From Acidobacteriaceae bacterium (GTDB taxonomy: Bacteria; Acidobacteriota; Terriglobia; Terriglobales; Acidobacteriaceae): a stretch of 16,644 nucleotides of DNA. This document shows positions 6,407 through 14,476 of this stretch, in pieces. Each line of letters opens with the position of its first letter. Position 1 is the stretch's first letter. A program made the translations under genes and the position numbers. The notes beneath the pieces are model-generated. The model was not told the origin of the DNA and did not search any database. It was given only the letters and a program-made list of their open reading frames with translations. The stretch is taken from assembly GCA_031296355.1 (NCBI GenBank), contig JARLFX010000071.1:1-16644 (forward strand), written 5' to 3'.

Positions 6407-8284
6407 GTGCGCGCCTATCGTTTGTTCATCGCCGGTCTCTTCTGTTCTCTGCCGCTGGTTGCGCAGCAGGAGACCCCGCCGCCGCATGGCTCCGTGATCT
6501 TTTCCCGCAGCGCCGATCAGGACGCAGCCGCCCAGGCCGCCGCTGCATCCGCAAACAAAATGCCTGAGCTGACGGACAACGAACGTGACGCCCTCACCTT
6601 CACGCAATACGCGCTCGACGTCCATCTCACCCCGGCGGATGCTGCGTTTGCCGTGCGTGCCAGAATCACCGTGCGCAACGATGGCGATACGCCGCTCACC
6701 CATCTCGCCTTGCAGCTCTCTTCCACCCTGCACTGGGAGAGCATTGAGCTCAACGGACGCAAACTGTCCGCGCAGGAGTGGCTGCAGCATCCCCGCGATA
6801 CCGATGCCGACCACACCGGGCAGGTGATGGAAGCGATTATCACCCCCGCCACCCCCCTGGCGCCCGGCGCGACCGCGGACCTGACCGCCATTTACTCCGG
6901 CATCATCCCCCAAACGGCGCAGCGGCTCACCCGCATTGGCGCACCCGATTCCGCGGCGAACTCTGCGGACTGGGACCGCATCTCTCCCGGATTTACCGGC
7001 CTGCGCGGCTTCGGCAATGTGCTCTGGTACCCGGTGGCCTCGCCCTCGCTCTTTCTCGGCGATGGCGCGCGGCTTTTTCAGGCCATTGGCCGCATGAAAC
7101 TGCGCGAAGCCCAGGCCACCCTGCAGTTGCGGCTCACGCTGGAGTACACCGGCGCAACCCCTTCCGCCGTCATTCTGAATGGCGAGAGCAAGCCGCTCAC
7201 CGCAAACGGGGATGAAGAGATAGCTGCCGCAGCAGGCATTCCCCGCGCTGCGACAGTGGAGTTTTCCGCCACGCGTCTCGGCTTCCGCATGCCGAGCCTC
7301 TTCCTCGTCAGTGCTCCGCTCGCGCCCTCAGCAGGTAAGGCGTCTCCGCTCAATGCATACACCGATCAGCCTGAACTGCTAACGCCTTATGTCGCTGCTG
7401 CCGCTCAAGTGCTGCCGCTGGTGACGGATTGGATAGGCGTGCCGCGCCCCTTGTCGCTGGTCGATCTGCCCGATCCGAATGACCAGCCTTTTGAGGCGAA
7501 TGGCCTGCTGGCGCTGGGCCTGCACGCCGCCCAGCCGTCTGAGCTCACGCTTCAGCTGGCGCACGCCCTGGCACGCCCGCGCGGCGCTGTGCCGCCCCGT
7601 GCCTGGATGGATGAGGGGCTGGCGCAGTTCATCGCCCTGCTGTGGATGGAGCAGACTCACGGCCGCGAAGCTTCGGTAACCGAGATGAATCAGCACGGCA
7701 CCGCTCTGGCGCTGGCCGAGCCTGACCTTTCTGCCGACGCCGCCGGTGCAAATGCTGGCCAGAGCCTGATCCTGGCTACGGATGAAATTTTCTATCGCAC
7801 CAAGGCTGCGGATGTTTGGTGGATGCTGCGTGACATGGTGGGCAATGCTGCCCTGCAGCAGGCCCTGGCGCGCTACCGTGCAGCAGCCGCGCAGGAGAAG
7901 GAGCCGTCGCTCTTTCAGAAGCTCCTGGAGCAGACGTCAAAGAAGGACCTGGAATGGTTCTTTGATGATTGGGTCTACCGCGATCGCGGCCTGCCAGACC
8001 TCACCATTGCAAATGTTGTTCCGCGCAAGATACTGGGCCGCAATGCCTATCTGGTTGCCGTGGAGGTTGCAAATGACGGCTACGCAGCGGCTGAAGTGCC
8101 GGTTACAGTGCGCGCCGGTGCCGTATCGCTTACAGAGCGTTTGCTTGTGCCTGCCCGTGCGCATGCGACCACGCGCATCGTCTTTGACGGCCCTCCGCAG
8201 GAGGTGCAGGTGAATGATGGATCGGTGCCAGAGCTGCGCGCCACGGTGCATCGCAAGCAAATCCAGATTGCTCACGCCCAGTAG
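6407..8284 (+). CDS. Secreted M1 aminopeptidase-like protein with degenerate zinc motif
   Basis: A 625-residue protein with an N-terminal signal peptide (about 1-19, LFIAGLFCSLPLVA followed by QQ), so exported. Residues 60-300 look like the beta-rich N-terminal domain of M1 aminopeptidases. Residues 320-480 look like the catalytic helical domain: a stretch ending SELTLQLAHALAR, then AWMDEGLAQFIALLW. In active M1 enzymes these are HExxH and NEGFA. Here the HExxH position (382-386) reads LQLAH, so the first histidine and catalytic glutamate are missing, while His386 and Glu403 remain. It is therefore probably a non-catalytic binding or scaffold protein. A C-terminal beta domain follows (about 530-620). 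The GTG start lies 2 nt after rlmB, implying co-transcription. Its stop abuts the AsmA gene stop on the other strand. The M1 assignment is by motif pattern and should be tested by profile search. Confidence 0.82.
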   Translation: MRAYRLFIAGLFCSLPLVAQQETPPPHGSVIFSRSADQDAAAQAAAASANKMPELTDNERDALTFTQYALDVHLTPADAAFAVRARITVRNDGDTPLTHLALQLSSTLHWESIELNGRKLSAQEWLQHPRDTDADHTGQVMEAIITPATPLAPGATADLTAIYSGIIPQTAQRLTRIGAPDSAANSADWDRISPGFTGLRGFGNVLWYPVASPSLFLGDGARLFQAIGRMKLREAQATLQLRLTLEYTGATPSAVILNGESKPLTANGDEEIAAAAGIPRAATVEFSATRLGFRMPSLFLVSAPLAPSAGKASPLNAYTDQPELLTPYVAAAAQVLPLVTDWIGVPRPLSLVDLPDPNDQPFEANGLLALGLHAAQPSELTLQLAHALARPRGAVPPRAWMDEGLAQFIALLWMEQTHGREASVTEMNQHGTALALAEPDLSADAAGANAGQSLILATDEIFYRTKAADVWWMLRDMVGNAALQQALARYRAAAAQEKEPSLFQKLLEQTSKKDLEWFFDDWVYRDRGLPDLTIANVVPRKILGRNAYLVAVEVANDGYAAAEVPVTVRAGAVSLTERLLVPARAHATTRIVFDGPPQEVQVNDGSVPELRATVHRKQIQIAHAQ

Positions 8285-9988
8285 TCAGCGACGGTGTGCC
8301 GCAGGCTTATGCGTGCTGTCAGTGGACCATACTTGCTTGCTCTGGTTCAGCGGGCCCACGCTGCCTTCCGTTGCCATTCCGTCCCAGGTCCGCAGCGCGG
8401 TAGCATCCACATAAATGGGCTGCGGCGTAGCATGGTGCTCCGCCTTGACCATGTCATTGGCTGCCGGAGGTTGCGGAAGAATGCTCTCAATGCCATCGCC
8501 AAATTGTGGCACTGCATGGGCCAGCGCCAGCAGACGCGCTTCTTGCAAGCTGCCATGCAGATGCAGGGTTAGGCTATTGCAGCGCACCACCCCATCCAGC
8601 ACCGCCGGAGAGGGCGCACCCAGCTCCAGTTGAATGGGATCGAGCACTGCGCCCCCTGCCACTACAGCCTCATGATGTTTCTTCCCTGCGGGTGCAGGGG
8701 GAAGCGTATGCAGGTTCAGATTCTCGGCGGTGAGCGCAGCATCCAGCCCGGGCACATGCAATGTGAGCAAGGGCAGCGTGGCTGCTCCCTCCCAGTGCGA
8801 AGGCGTCTTGGCGGTTCCGGGCACATAACTGAAATTGCCTTTGATCACACCGTCCGCTGCAAAATCCGGCGCAATGCGGTTGCTGGCGTGGCGTGCCATC
8901 TTCACCAGTTCGCCAACAGGAACATCCTGTGCGGTGAACGTGAGCGCGGGCAGCGGCTCTTCACGAAGTCCGGTGATGGAGCCATCCGCCAGCAAAAATC
9001 CGTTCCCCAGCGGGAGTGCGCAGTGGATGGAGTCAAACGCATGCATCTTATCCAGCGATGCGGCAGTGCAATGCACGTCGAGCGAAAGTGAGTGCTCCGG
9101 CACAAAGTTGGCACGGCGCACGTCATCCAGATGTAGCTTGGCATCGATCTGCGCTGTACCAAAGAGTCCATTCACCGTGCTGCTTGCGTCGATTGCGCCA
9201 CGCCACCCGGCATCGCGTCCCATCACCATTCGGCTCACGTCGCCGAGCTGCGCCTTCGTCCACGTGGCAGAAAGCTGCACCGGGATAGCCTCTAGCGTGG
9301 CAGCGCGCTCGAAGGTTCCTTCCACGCGCAGCAGACCGGTATCGGTCGCATTCATGTCCGTACGCAGAGGGCGTGCCTCAATGCGAACGTGCCATGTCTC
9401 CGGCTGCGATAGCCAGAGCGCCAGCTTGGCCTCTGTCAGGCTGAATGGCATCTTCTCGTCGCCGCGCTTGATGTTGACGCGGGCCTGCGTCGCTTCAATG
9501 TACGGAAAGCGCGGCACACTGCCTGCATTGCGCTGTTCGGTCGGTGCGGTTTTGATCTGTGCGGCCTGCAACAGGATGCTGTTGATGTTCCAGTCGCCCG
9601 CTGCATTACGCACCAGGTTCACGCTGGGATCATCCAGCGAAATGGTCGCAAACTCCAACCGTCCCCGCCACAGCGAACTGATGTGCAGCGAAGCAGTCAC
9701 CGTATTGGAGCGCATGAATGGCTCATAGCCGAACGCTGGATCTTCGCCCACCACGAAGTTCGTCAGGGTAAAGGCAGGTGTGGGCAGCAGTCGGAAGCCA
9801 ACGCCATCCAGATGGACCGGCCGTCCCAGGCTCCTGCTGATGCTGGTAGCAACGCCGCGGCGGTACCGGTTCAGCGTCAGGTAAGGCGGCAGCAGGATGA
9901 GCAGCAGCAGCGTGACAACAACCGAGACAATCCACCAGAGGCGGCGTCTTGAGCGTGAATGCGTAGTCTGGATCGAGTCTTCGGTCAT
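8285..9988 (-). CDS. AsmA family protein
   Basis: A 567-residue membrane-anchored protein. A basic N-terminus (SRSRRR) is followed by one transmembrane helix at about 19-39. The AsmA N-terminal signature comes next: LNRYRRGVATSISRSLGRPVHLDGVGFRLLPTP spans the early part, then a VVGEDPAFGYEPF segment and LEFATISLDDPSVNLVRNAAGDWNINSIL. The remaining region is repetitive beta-strand sequence, as expected for the elongated bridge-like AsmA/VPS13-type fold. Family members sit in the inner membrane facing the periplasm and are linked to outer-membrane assembly and lipid transport. It follows the second signal peptidase gene by 25 nt and is probably the last gene of the rnc-lepB operon. The ATG at 9988 has a weak ribosome-binding site. 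It ends head-on against the M1-like gene with no bases between. Confidence 0.88.
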   Translation of the reverse strand: MTEDSIQTTHSRSRRRLWWIVSVVVTLLLLILLPPYLTLNRYRRGVATSISRSLGRPVHLDGVGFRLLPTPAFTLTNFVVGEDPAFGYEPFMRSNTVTASLHISSLWRGRLEFATISLDDPSVNLVRNAAGDWNINSILLQAAQIKTAPTEQRNAGSVPRFPYIEATQARVNIKRGDEKMPFSLTEAKLALWLSQPETWHVRIEARPLRTDMNATDTGLLRVEGTFERAATLEAIPVQLSATWTKAQLGDVSRMVMGRDAGWRGAIDASSTVNGLFGTAQIDAKLHLDDVRRANFVPEHSLSLDVHCTAASLDKMHAFDSIHCALPLGNGFLLADGSITGLREEPLPALTFTAQDVPVGELVKMARHASNRIAPDFAADGVIKGNFSYVPGTAKTPSHWEGAATLPLLTLHVPGLDAALTAENLNLHTLPPAPAGKKHHEAVVAGGAVLDPIQLELGAPSPAVLDGVVRCNSLTLHLHGSLQEARLLALAHAVPQFGDGIESILPQPPAANDMVKAEHHATPQPIYVDATALRTWDGMATEGSVGPLNQSKQVWSTDSTHKPAAHRR

Positions 9989-10013
9989 GAGTGGTCGTGC
10001 AATAAACGAAATT

Positions 10014-10811
10014 CTATTTGATCAGGTGCAGCGTTCTGGTCCAGCGGGTTCCGTCAAAGAAGTGGATGATGATATGGAACATGAAGGCAAAGCGATCGCT
10101 CAGACTCTGCTTGTTCATCTGGTCTTCCGGCGTCTCAAACGACCAGTAGACGAACAGCGGCCGGCCCACGATATTCTCTCGCGGCACGAAGCCCCAGTAG
10201 CGGCCATCCAGTGAATCCAGCCGGTTGTCGCCCATGGCAAAGTATTTTCCCGGTGGCACCACCAGGTCGTCTCCCTCGATATGTCCGGGCAGGTCAAGCG
10301 CCCAGGTTTCGGTCACTCCGTTGCCCATGCTGGTCGGGATGGAAGGGAAGTCGTCGCGATAGGCCTGGTAGCTGTGTTCGGGGTTGCCGTCATCCACCGG
10401 CATGGCCGCGTACGGCTCGTTCTGCGCCACGCCGTTGCGGTACACCACGCCATTACGCAGATGGATCTTGTCTCCGGGGATGCCCACAACGCGTTTCACC
10501 AGGAACAGGTCCGGCTCGCCGGGCTTCAGAAAGACGATGATGTCTCCCCGGTGAACATCGCGGTAGTGCACCAGCGGCATCCAGCTTGTGCGGGGCGCAA
10601 TCGTAATGCGGTCAACCAGCACATGGTCGCCGATCAGCAGCGTCTTCGTCATGGATGCTGACGGTATCTCGAAATTCTGGAAAATAAACGTAATTGCGAA
10701 CAGCCCGGCCACCAGCACCGTGGCGATGGAGGCAATGGATTCCAGAAAAGTCTCTTCCCGCGGAGGCAGTGAGCCGGTCTCTTCTGGCTGGGTCGGTGGT
10801 GTCTTCGGCAA
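10014..10811 (-). CDS. lepB: Signal peptidase I, second tandem copy
   Basis: A type I signal peptidase that removes signal peptides on the outer face of the cytoplasmic membrane. With the TTG start chosen it has 265 residues: a short cytosolic Pro-rich stretch, one transmembrane helix at about 26-45, then the catalytic domain. Box B is IPSASMTKTLLIGD with nucleophile Ser53. Box D is VKRVVGIPGDK with general base Lys106. Box E is GDNRLDSLDGRYWGF, where consensus DSR reads DGR. TTG at 10809-10811 has a perfect AGGAGG 6 nt upstream; the longer GTG frame at 10856 lacks one, which decides the start. It lies 74 nt downstream of a paralogous copy. Both end in a similar RW-RTL basic tail, suggesting tandem duplication. 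AsmA follows 25 nt later. Confidence 0.92.
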   Translation of the reverse strand: MPKTPPTQPEETGSLPPREETFLESIASIATVLVAGLFAITFIFQNFEIPSASMTKTLLIGDHVLVDRITIAPRTSWMPLVHYRDVHRGDIIVFLKPGEPDLFLVKRVVGIPGDKIHLRNGVVYRNGVAQNEPYAAMPVDDGNPEHSYQAYRDDFPSIPTSMGNGVTETWALDLPGHIEGDDLVVPPGKYFAMGDNRLDSLDGRYWGFVPRENIVGRPLFVYWSFETPEDQMNKQSLSDRFAFMFHIIIHFFDGTRWTRTLHLIK

Positions 10812-10817
10812 CTGGTT

Positions 10818-10823
10818 CCTCCT
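10818..10823 (-). promoter_or_regulatory. Shine-Dalgarno deciding the TTG start of the second lepB
   Basis: The minus strand shows AGGAGG with a 6-nt spacer before TTG at 10809-10811. No comparable site precedes the upstream in-frame GTG at 10854-10856, so the TTG is the likely initiation codon. Confidence 0.75.
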
Positions 10824-10863
10824 GGCTGTATTGAAAGTGTATCGCGGCAGCGGCACACACGGC

Positions 10864-10887
10864 GAAGTCGCACGCTATCGTGACTTC
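10864..10887 (-). other. Hairpin at the junction of the two lepB genes
   Basis: In the minus-strand RNA, GAAGT-CACG pairs with CGTG-(CG)-ACTTC around an ATAG loop: nine base pairs with a 2-nt bulge. It straddles the stop codon of the first lepB and lies about 50 nt before the second start. No T-tract follows, so it is not a standard intrinsic terminator. It could be an RNA processing or stabilising element within the operon. Confidence 0.45.
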
Positions 10888-11695
10888 AGCGCACCACCTG
10901 CAGGGTACGCATCCAGCGAACCTTGTCCAGCAGCGGCAACGGCTCCGGCACGGTATTCACGGCGGGTGTGCCCGGGTGCTGTGGTGCCTCCATGTCCGGT
11001 TCGCGTAAAGACAGGTAGATCAGCAGCGGCTCGCCCACAATGGCAGCCCGTTGTACAAATCCCCAGTAGCGACTGTCCTGGCTATCGTTCCGGTTGTCGC
11101 CCATCACAAAATAGCTGCCGGGGGGCACCGTGAGCTCGCCACCTTTCACCAGCGAACGCATCTGGATCCACCAGCGCGTTTCGACCGCAGGGTCCGCCTC
11201 GCTCATCTGCGGAAAATTGTCGCGGTAGTTGTCAGCGCGCGTCTGCCGGAAGACGGCATAGGGCTCGTGCAGGGGAGAGCCATTTACGTACACCGTCCCT
11301 CCGATCAACCGCAGGCTGTCGCCCGGCAAGCCGATCACGCGCTTTACCAGGTACAGCGAAGGATCAACAGGATAGTGGAAGACGACGATCTCGCCGCGCC
11401 GAATCTTGCCGTAGGGCAGCAGTCCGTGCCACGCGCTGGTGGGTCCATAGACCTGCTTGTTGACCAGCAGAAAATCGCCAACCAACAAGGTGCGCTCCAT
11501 AGACGCCGAAGGAATGCGGAACGGCTGCACGATAAACGTGAGAATAAAAAGCGCAATGGTCACAATGCGTGCCAGCGATTGCAGCATGGGGAAGAGCCCC
11601 GCTTCCGCGATGGCTTGCGGCGCAGGGTCTGCCGTATCGATCGGCCCGCCTGCAGATTGCACGCTGGTCTCGTGATCTGGCAGTTCTTCGGTCAC
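10886..11695 (-). CDS. lepB: Signal peptidase I, first tandem copy
   Basis: A 269-residue type I signal peptidase. A cytosolic N-terminus of about 40 residues is followed by one transmembrane helix (about 43-58) and the serine/lysine catalytic domain. Box B is IPSASMERTLLVGD with nucleophile Ser65. Box D is VKRVIGLPGDS with general base Lys118. Box E is GDNRNDSQDSRYWGF (199-213), closer to consensus than the other copy. The extended beta domain (about 130-195) contains RWWIQMRSLVKGGELTVPPGSYF. The GTG start at 11695 overlaps the TGA of rnc (GTGA, 11692-11695), so translation is probably coupled to RNase III. A paralogous copy follows after 74 nt. Both copies keep the catalytic dyad, so both should be active; they may differ in substrate range. 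An rnc neighbour for lepB is common in bacteria. Confidence 0.93.
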   Translation of the reverse strand: MTEELPDHETSVQSAGGPIDTADPAPQAIAEAGLFPMLQSLARIVTIALFILTFIVQPFRIPSASMERTLLVGDFLLVNKQVYGPTSAWHGLLPYGKIRRGEIVVFHYPVDPSLYLVKRVIGLPGDSLRLIGGTVYVNGSPLHEPYAVFRQTRADNYRDNFPQMSEADPAVETRWWIQMRSLVKGGELTVPPGSYFVMGDNRNDSQDSRYWGFVQRAAIVGEPLLIYLSLREPDMEAPQHPGTPAVNTVPEPLPLLDKVRWMRTLQVVR

Positions 11696-12489
11696 AACTG
11701 CGCCCCATCGTCCGGTGTTGGTGCGGTATCAGAGTTCAATGTCTGGTAGGCAACCTGCGCCGCCCTTTGTTGTGCTTCCTTCTTCGTGGCAGCGCTGGCT
11801 TTGCCCAGCACTGTGCTGTTGCCGTCCTTTTCCAGGCGTACTTCAATCGAAAAGCATTTCAGATGGTCCGGCCCGCTCTCATCCGTCACCGCATACCGTG
11901 CCTGCCCCAGGTTGGATGCCTGCAGATGCTCCTGCAATGCCGACTTCCAGTCGCCGATAGCGCCGCCCTGGCCGATCACGGCTGCCAGCGCAGGCAGTGC
12001 CGGGTCCACAATCATCCGCGCTACAAAATCCGCCGCTGCCGGCAGCCCGCCGTCCAGGTAGAGCGCAGCCACAATGGCTTCCAGTGCATCGGCCAGCAGG
12101 GCCGGCTTGCGCCTCCCACCCGTGCTCTCTTCGCCCTTGCCCAACCGTAGATGATCGCCCAGGTGCATGGCCTGCGCCGATTCTGCCAGATGCTTGCGGC
12201 TCACCAGCGAAGACCGCAGCCGCGTCAGGTCGCCCTCATGCAGATGCGGGAAGCTGCGGTAGAGCCTCTCGGCTACGATCAGCCCCAGCACGGCGTCACC
12301 AACAAATTCAAGCTGTTCATTATCTTCCGAGATCACGCTGGCAGCGTCCCGCCCGCGGGCTGCGTTGTGCTCGTAGGCAAGCGAACTGTGCGTCAGCGCC
12401 AACTCCAGCAGCGCCGGTTGGTGGAAACTGTGGCCCAGCTGGGCCAGCAGGGTCTGGTCGTCCTCAAACTTCGTGCGATGCTTGCTCAC
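11692..12489 (-). CDS. rnc: Ribonuclease III
   Basis: A 265-residue double-strand-specific endoribonuclease that processes rRNA precursors and structured mRNAs. The nuclease domain occupies about 10-165. Its signature DNEQLEFVGDAVLGL contains Glu58, Glu61 and Asp65, and LADALEAIVAALYLDGG contains Asp134 and Glu137; these match E. coli Glu38, Glu41, Asp45, Asp114 and Glu117, so the metal site is intact. The dsRNA-binding domain spans about 180-251 and ends with the basic KKEAQQRAA helix. The protein is longer than E. coli RNase III (226 residues), mainly through an insert before the signature and a short acidic tail. The GTG start at 12489 has GGGAG about 5 nt upstream. It is the first gene of the rnc-lepB-lepB-asmA cluster, 55 nt after a TPR gene on the same strand, so read-through from that gene is possible. 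Confidence 0.95.
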   Translation of the reverse strand: MSKHRTKFEDDQTLLAQLGHSFHQPALLELALTHSSLAYEHNAARGRDAASVISEDNEQLEFVGDAVLGLIVAERLYRSFPHLHEGDLTRLRSSLVSRKHLAESAQAMHLGDHLRLGKGEESTGGRRKPALLADALEAIVAALYLDGGLPAAADFVARMIVDPALPALAAVIGQGGAIGDWKSALQEHLQASNLGQARYAVTDESGPDHLKCFSIEVRLEKDGNSTVLGKASAATKKEAQQRAAQVAYQTLNSDTAPTPDDGAQL

Positions 12490-12544
12490 TGCCGCTCCCG
12501 AAGGGCCACTTTACACCCTCTACTTCTAGTTTAACCCGGCGAGC

Positions 12545-14365
12545 TTAGTGCTTTGGCGTGGGAACCGTGATGGGTTCCGGTTTGTAGGAGTCTTTTTCGG
12601 CTTTGCCGGTCGGGTCCAATGGGCCGCTGTCCTTAGGATCTTCCGTGCGCCGCGGCACCACAAAAGGCTGCTGTAGTCCCTTTTCTGCTGCTGCTTTGGT
12701 GTCAGGGCGCCCATCCCGGCTTGCCAGCGCCGCCCGGTACTCGGTCAACGCCTTCTCCCGCTGGTCCTGAATATCGTAAATGCGGGCAATGTAGATGTGC
12801 GACCACGCCGTAGTGCGTGGGTCTTTGGAAAGCGCAAGCGTCTGCTGGAAGCTGGCCAGAGCGTCGTCCATCAGGCCTTCGTGGGTCTCAATGCGCGCCA
12901 TCAGGAAGTGTGCCCGGGCAGCATCAGAACTTTTCTGCTCCAGCGCTTTCTGCACCAGATCCGATGCCCCATCGATGTCGCCGCGAACCAGCTTCATCTC
13001 CGCCAGGTCCAGCCCGCTAAGCTGCCGCGGTGTGCGGCGCAGAAAATCAGAGCTGCCTTCGCGGTCAAATGTTACCTGTAGCGCACTATGCTTTTCGCGG
13101 TCCACATCCATGCCGTAGACCATCTCGCCGATGTTCTCGTTCAGCCCGCCGGGATCGTGCTCAAATATCTGCAGTTGCTGGTAAAAGTACTGTGTCAGGA
13201 TGTAGCCCTGCTTCACGTCATGCGCGGCCAGGTCGCGGCGCGCCTGCTCCAGCCGGTGCTCATAGACGCTTAGCCGCTGGTCATAATCTGCCTGGTCCGA
13301 GCGGTCTTTCGATGCAGGCGGCCGAGGCCGCGCATCCGGAATCTCCAGTGTGCGGGCTTCAATGCCCTTGATCAGGCACTCCGTCACCAGCGCGATCACA
13401 TCGTTCTTGTAGACGTATTCCAGCGGCGCATCCTGCACCGTGCCCAGCAGCGGCGCCAGCCGTGCAATCGAACTGGAGCGCGCATACACCAGCGGCTCAA
13501 TCTCGTAGTGCAGGTAGATATGGCGAATCTGATCCAGCCGCACTGGAAGCTGCGTAGGCGAGCTCGTCTTCAGCGGCGATGTCGCCAGAATGTAGTCCGT
13601 GCCATAGATACGTGCGTTGGTCTCCGCGGGTGAGAGCATCGGCTCCAGCAGCACCAGAAAACGGCGACCATCGTAGGCGCTGGTGGGCTGCTTCAGGTAG
13701 ACATTCGTCTCCAGGATCATGCGCGTCAGCGGCTCATGCAGCCGTGCCGTCAGCGCTTCATACTCCGGGCGGTACTTCACCCAGATAAGGTGTAGTTGCG
13801 TGGATCGCGCAAAGGCCTGCAACTCCGGCAGCATGTTTGCCACGGCGTTTGCATCCGGCGGCATGTCAGATTCGCCTACGCTCAGTGCAAGTTGCGGTGT
13901 CAGGTAGACGGCCAGCGACACATACTGCGCCAGATCGTGGCTGGGATCGCTCAAGCGATGGTTGCTGATATAGCGGCACAGCACATCGCGGTCATCGCGT
14001 GCAATGGAGGAGCCAAGCAGCGCGGCATTCACATCGTCCCGCACACGTTGCCGCACCGGGTCAGACTCTGCCAGCCCAGCGTCGTAGCCGCAGGCGTTCA
14101 ATGCGACCGCGATAGAGAACAGCGCTTCGTTGCTTTCCAGCGAAATTGCCGGACCCGCTGCGTCCACGGCAAACGGGCGTTGCACCGGCTTCGTCGAGAT
14201 TTCTTCCTTTGGGGCTGCATTTTCATCCCCAGGTCCGGTGATGGAAGAAGATGCATTCTGCGCCTGTAGCAGGGCCGGGAACAGCATCAGAGCAAGCAGA
14301 CAGAGGGGCAGCATACTGAAGGTGCCCAGCCGGCTGGTGGATTGTGATGTGGATTGAAAGGCCAT
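12545..14365 (-). CDS. Secreted TPR protein with possible degenerate zincin-like domain
   Basis: A 606-residue protein of no named family. A signal peptide with hydrophobic core LPLCLLALMLFPALLQA predicts export, with cleavage near residue 35. Residues 75-345 form an unassigned domain; IRHIYLHYEIEPLVYAR (280-296) and ECLIKGIEAR (329-338) are spaced like the zinc-binding helices of DUF4932-type putative metalloproteases, but the HExxH position reads HIYLH (282-286), lacking the glutamate. Residues 350-385 are Arg/Asp-rich and helical. Three TPR-like helix pairs cover about 451-550 (for example AHFLMARIETHEGLMDDALASF). The tail is Pro/Lys-rich. The TPR call is good; the protease relationship is inference. 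The ATG at 14365 lacks a strong ribosome-binding site. A sigma70-type promoter lies 71-99 nt upstream. rnc follows after 55 nt. Confidence 0.8.
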   Translation of the reverse strand: MAFQSTSQSTSRLGTFSMLPLCLLALMLFPALLQAQNASSSITGPGDENAAPKEEISTKPVQRPFAVDAAGPAISLESNEALFSIAVALNACGYDAGLAESDPVRQRVRDDVNAALLGSSIARDDRDVLCRYISNHRLSDPSHDLAQYVSLAVYLTPQLALSVGESDMPPDANAVANMLPELQAFARSTQLHLIWVKYRPEYEALTARLHEPLTRMILETNVYLKQPTSAYDGRRFLVLLEPMLSPAETNARIYGTDYILATSPLKTSSPTQLPVRLDQIRHIYLHYEIEPLVYARSSSIARLAPLLGTVQDAPLEYVYKNDVIALVTECLIKGIEARTLEIPDARPRPPASKDRSDQADYDQRLSVYEHRLEQARRDLAAHDVKQGYILTQYFYQQLQIFEHDPGGLNENIGEMVYGMDVDREKHSALQVTFDREGSSDFLRRTPRQLSGLDLAEMKLVRGDIDGASDLVQKALEQKSSDAARAHFLMARIETHEGLMDDALASFQQTLALSKDPRTTAWSHIYIARIYDIQDQREKALTEYRAALASRDGRPDTKAAAEKGLQQPFVVPRRTEDPKDSGPLDPTGKAEKDSYKPEPITVPTPKH

Positions 14366-14435
14366 CAGACTGCTGAACTCACCGTTGCTTCCGAAAGATT
14401 GCGCTCATTTGTTCCGTTCGTGGGCGTATACGGTG

Positions 14436-14464
14436 AGTGTATGAGCAGGGCCATGCAGGGTCAA
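14436..14464 (-). promoter_or_regulatory. Sigma70-type promoter of the TPR gene
   Basis: On the minus strand the -35 TTGACC (14459-14464) is separated by exactly 17 nt from the -10 TACACT (14436-14441). The predicted transcript start is near 14429, giving a leader of about 64 nt. The -35 sits only 12 nt beyond the stop codon of the anti-sigma gene, so the TPR gene can be expressed separately from the sigma operon. Confidence 0.6.
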
Positions 14465-14476
14465 ACGTAGCGCAGT

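Noticed and set aside
6146..6913. 255-residue minus-strand frame spanning the rlmB/M1-like junction
   Set aside because: No domain or ribosome-binding site, and it overlaps two well-supported genes on the plus strand.
8835..9728. 297-residue plus-strand open frame opposite the AsmA gene
   Set aside because: Ser/Arg/Cys-rich shadow typical of GC-rich DNA; the minus strand encodes a coherent AsmA protein with helix and signature.
11051..11749. 232-residue plus-strand frame opposite the first lepB
   Set aside because: Arg/His-rich antisense frame with no motifs; lepB boxes are clear on the minus strand.
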